DNA of 64,000 nucleotides from SFLA01 sp964485815 (GTDB lineage: Bacteria > Bacillota > Clostridia > Oscillospirales > CAG-382). Both the position numbers and the translations under genes were made by a program. Below are positions 61,658 through 64,000 of this stretch, piece after piece. The notes beneath the pieces are model-generated. The model worked only from the letters and a program-made list of their open reading frames with translations. It made no database searches and had not been told where the DNA came from. The stretch covers positions 1 to 64,000 of the forward strand of contig CAZAJX010000002.1 of assembly GCA_964485815.1 (NCBI GenBank), in the 5' to 3' direction. Every line of letters starts with the position of its first letter. The stretch's first letter is position 1.

Positions 61658-61685
61658 TTGACAAAAAACAAATATATGGTATAAT
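61658..61685 (+). promoter_or_regulatory. Promoter of the PlsC-like and MBL genes
   Basis: TTGACA (61658-61663), 16-base spacer, TATAAT (61680-61685); divergent from GH20. Confidence 0.82.
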
Positions 61686-61705
61686 TTGAGAGGAGTTGAT
61701 TATAT

Positions 61706-62875
61706 ATGAAAAAATTTAAAAAGCCCCCTGCAATAATATATTACCCCGCGTATTTCATAATACGCGTATACTACAGACTCGCATACGGCGTTACCGTTGA
61801 CAGAAGCGGTATCAAGGATATGAAGGGCGCGGCAATAGTTCTTTGCCCCCACCTTTCCAACAGCGACCATTTTTTGACCGCGTTCGGTCTGTTTCCCCAC
61901 CGTCCCACATTCGTTATGAGCGAGCATTTTGCGGGCTTCCCTATTTTGCGCCCCGTTATAAAGATGATGCGCGCGATAACGAAAAAGATGTTCTGCGCCG
62001 ATGTGGGAACTATTATGAATATTCGCCGCGCTTTAAAATGCGGAAACACCATCGTTTTGTTTCCCGAAGGCAGACTTACCTGGTACGGTCATTCTCTTGC
62101 CGTAACGGCGGGCACAGCAGAGCTTGTCAAGAGCTGCGGTGTTGACGTGTATTCGGTTACCGGTAACGGCGCGTATCTCACCTTTCCCAAATGGAGAAAG
62201 AAAAACCGCAAAGGCAAGATCAACATTACCACTGCAAAGCTGTTTGCCGCAGAAGAAATCAAAAAGCTTTCTCTTGAGGAAATAAGCGCACGTATTGATA
62301 AAGCTATTCTTCACGATGATGAGTTGGCGATGGCGGGGACCGAATACCGTTGCAAGGATATGACCGAAGGTCTTGACGGTATAGTTTACAAATGCCCTGA
62401 ATGTATGAGCGAATTTAAAATGACCGCGAAAAACGATCATATTACCTGTGATGAGTGCGGTGCGGATGCGGTGCTGGACAACAAATACGTTTTGCACGGT
62501 TCAAGATTTTCAAGAATAAACGAATGGATGGAATGGCAGAAGCAATGTCTTGACCCCGAAAACGAAGTTCTTGAAAGCGAAGCCATATTCGGTACCAAAA
62601 ACGAAAAAGGAAATATCGATCACCAAGCGGGCAAAGGCTTTGTAAAACTTGATAAAACGGGATTTTATATGAAGGGCGAAATTTCCGGTGAAGAATTGGA
62701 AGCCTTTTATCCTATAGACAAGCTGGGCGGATTCCCTATCACAGTCGGTTCAGCATTTGACGTTTATTATAAAAACAAATTGGTGTATATCCATCCCCTG
62801 CCCGATATGAGAACGGCAGTCAAATGGGTAACTTTACTTGACAGGATTCACGAGAATGGAAATAAAAACGATTAA
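61706..62875 (+). CDS. PlsC-like lysophospholipid acyltransferase with zinc ribbon
   Basis: 389 residues. The acyltransferase domain (~10-200) has the HX4D motif (His49, Asp54; CPHLSNSDHF) and FPEGR. After it a four-Cys zinc ribbon (Cys230, Cys233, Cys248, Cys251) and a C-terminal beta domain (~290-389) extend the protein beyond the ~240 residues of standard PlsC. It probably acylates lysophosphatidic acid or a related lipid at the inner membrane face. The C-terminal ribbon-containing form is common in Clostridia; its purpose is unknown. AGGAG is 11 bases before the ATG. The next gene overlaps its 3' end by 20 bases. Confidence 0.9.
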   Translation: MKKFKKPPAIIYYPAYFIIRVYYRLAYGVTVDRSGIKDMKGAAIVLCPHLSNSDHFLTAFGLFPHRPTFVMSEHFAGFPILRPVIKMMRAITKKMFCADVGTIMNIRRALKCGNTIVLFPEGRLTWYGHSLAVTAGTAELVKSCGVDVYSVTGNGAYLTFPKWRKKNRKGKINITTAKLFAAEEIKKLSLEEISARIDKAILHDDELAMAGTEYRCKDMTEGLDGIVYKCPECMSEFKMTAKNDHITCDECGADAVLDNKYVLHGSRFSRINEWMEWQKQCLDPENEVLESEAIFGTKNEKGNIDHQAGKGFVKLDKTGFYMKGEISGEELEAFYPIDKLGGFPITVGSAFDVYYKNKLVYIHPLPDMRTAVKWVTLLDRIHENGNKND

Positions 62876-63455
62876 TTGCGGTCTGCTCGGAACAAACTGC
62901 TACATACTTACCGAGGGTACGGATGCGGTCGTATTCGATCCCGACGGAGAAAAAGAAAAAATTTATTCGCTCCTTGAAGGATACGATCTCCGCGCTGTAA
63001 TACTTACACACGGTCATTTTGACCATATCGGTGCGGTAGACGATATCTGCCGCGAAACAGGCGCAGATCTGTATATAAACACTCTGGACGCGGAAATGCT
63101 TGAGGACGCTAATAAGAACGCCTCATTCCTGCTTCCCGGAAGCGATATAGTATGTACTACCACGCCTTTGTTTTTTGACGGTGATAATGAGATGTACTTT
63201 GGCGATATACACCTCAAGGTACTTCATACTCCCGGTCACACTAAAGGAAGCAGTTGTTTTATATGCGAAGATGTTCTGATTTCCGGTGACACGCTGTTTA
63301 AAAACGGGATCGGCAGGACGGACCTTTACGGCGGAGATACCGCTACTGAATACGAATCCATACGCAAGCTTTTCCGCTTGGATAAAGATTATACCGTTTA
63401 TCCCGGACACGGACCGAAAACCACACTGAATCGTGAAAAAAGAGGATTAATTTAA
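62856..63455 (+). CDS. MBL-fold metallo-hydrolase (glyoxalase II-like)
   Basis: 199 residues from ATG 62856, overlapping the previous gene by 20 bases. The metal-binding THGHFDH motif (His52, His54, Asp56, His57), then HTPGHTKGS, SGDTLF and YPGHGPKTT complete the active site. It lacks the C-terminal helical domain of true GloB, as in most short YcbL-like enzymes, which hydrolyse thioesters. Substrate unknown. Cotranscribed with the acyltransferase. Confidence 0.93.
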   Translation: MEIKTINCGLLGTNCYILTEGTDAVVFDPDGEKEKIYSLLEGYDLRAVILTHGHFDHIGAVDDICRETGADLYINTLDAEMLEDANKNASFLLPGSDIVCTTTPLFFDGDNEMYFGDIHLKVLHTPGHTKGSSCFICEDVLISGDTLFKNGIGRTDLYGGDTATEYESIRKLFRLDKDYTVYPGHGPKTTLNREKRGLI

Positions 63456-63464
63456 AAAAAGAAA

Positions 63465-63483
63465 GCCCGACATTATGTCGGGC
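63465..63483 (-). terminator. Terminator of the cyclophilin gene
   Basis: Stem GCCCGACA / TGTCGGGC with a 3-base loop; on the minus strand followed by TTTC then seven T. It may also serve the convergent MBL gene. Confidence 0.82.
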
Positions 63484-63490
63484 AAAAGAA

Positions 63491-63982
63491 TTAATCAACT
63501 ATTTCAATATCATCTATAACGATTGCGGTCTTGGGCACGTCGGAATAATAACCGTATCTGCCGGTATCTGTACCTGCAATGGTATCAAGCACGTCAAAGC
63601 CATCGGTAAGGCAGCCGAACGCCGCATACTGACCGTCAAGATGAGGTGCGTTTTTGTGCATTACGAAAAACTGTGAGGATGCGGAGTTGGGATCCATGGT
63701 ACGAGCCATTGACAGCACGCCGCGGGTATGGGCAATATCGTTACCGGCAAATCCGTTTCCTGCGAATTCACCTTTTATCGCCTTTGCGTCCTTGTGGGCA
63801 AAGGAAGGATCGAATCCGCCGCCCTGAATCATAAAGCCTTCGATAACGCGGTGGAAGATAAGTCCTTTATAAAAACCGCTTTTTGCGAGAGATACAAAGT
63901 TTTCTACGGTTTTGGGAGCTTTTTCAGGATAGAGTTCGGCAGTCATAACACCGAGGTCTTTAACTTTTATAAGTGCTTTCAT
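63491..63982 (-). CDS. Peptidyl-prolyl cis-trans isomerase, cyclophilin type
   Basis: 163 residues, complete. It speeds proline isomerisation in protein folding. Conserved residues are Arg45 in FHRVIEGF, Gln53 in MIQGGG, MARTMDPNSASSQFF and HLDGQYAAFG. There is no signal peptide, so it is cytoplasmic. GAGGAATTG precedes the ATG. The remaining bases to 64000 hold only this ribosome binding site region. Confidence 0.96.
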   Translation of the reverse strand: MKALIKVKDLGVMTAELYPEKAPKTVENFVSLAKSGFYKGLIFHRVIEGFMIQGGGFDPSFAHKDAKAIKGEFAGNGFAGNDIAHTRGVLSMARTMDPNSASSQFFVMHKNAPHLDGQYAAFGCLTDGFDVLDTIAGTDTGRYGYYSDVPKTAIVIDDIEIVD

Positions 63983-64000
63983 TTTACAATTCCTCTTTTA

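Noticed and set aside
1..64000. tRNA, rRNA or phage genes
   Set aside because: Looked for cloverleaf-like and 16S/23S conserved segments and integrase or capsid motifs; none was seen by eye.

Overview
The window reads as a chromosomal piece of an uncultured, gut-type Clostridia member (Bacillota, Oscillospirales/Ruminococcaceae-like). The case rests on low-to-mid GC, AGGAGG-type ribosome binding sites and consensus TTGACA/TATAAT promoters. It also has many lipoproteins with Ser/Asp/Glu-rich linkers, a BspA-type leucine-rich repeat surface protease, a type III glutamine synthetase next to a DUF1846 gene, a class B sortase, and a sodium-pump decarboxylase beta subunit. No rRNA, tRNA, CRISPR array, phage or transposase gene was seen. 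Genus cannot be set from this sequence alone.

Layout. 1-4010: three secreted or lipid-anchored proteins; two of them share an undescribed repeated module. 4125-20028: one apparent 16-kb transcription unit with no internal terminator that I can see. It carries a 2402-residue subtilisin-like surface protease, a lipoprotein, a complete oligopeptide ABC importer (oppABCDF order) and a small membrane protein; its logic would be to degrade protein outside and import the peptides. 20202-25500: housekeeping and accessory genes (XRE regulator, peroxiredoxin, sugar isomerase-like, MFS transporter, sfsA, acetyltransferase, RadC-like). 25500-27640: a CBS-domain gene and an S41-like peptidase gene set among palindromic repeats. 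27700-32564: purA-DUF1846-glnN operon. 32733-33976: a Cys-rich protein and a methyltransferase, the latter preceded by a highly structured leader RNA. 34238-39008: citrate synthase, a large exported metallophosphoesterase and a flippase-like membrane protein.

39084-40783: a riboswitch-like leader followed by oadB and an oadG-like gene, that is, a Na+ pump under RNA control. 40874-45118: nagB, a zinc-ribbon lipoprotein with a tiny secreted peptide, an acetyltransferase and a GH2 glycosidase. 45173-47922: guaB-glyA operon. 48076-54410: YihY-type membrane protein, GH10-like surface hydrolase, a small protein, class B sortase, acyltransferase and D-Ala-D-Ala carboxypeptidase. 54537-61571: GH35 beta-galactosidase, a palindrome-rich spacer, a duplicated-domain lipoprotein, a MATE exporter and GH20 hexosaminidase. 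61706-63982: PlsC-like acyltransferase, MBL hydrolase and cyclophilin.

Themes. The cytoplasmic GH2, GH20 and GH35 enzymes plus nagB fit use of amino-sugar and galactose-containing glycans. Several convergent genes share one bidirectional hairpin terminator, and three convergent pairs overlap at their 3' ends. The two RNA leaders (34003-34198 and 39134-39241) and the module shared by the first two proteins are the most unusual things in the window. All calls come from reading the sequence; no database search was run.
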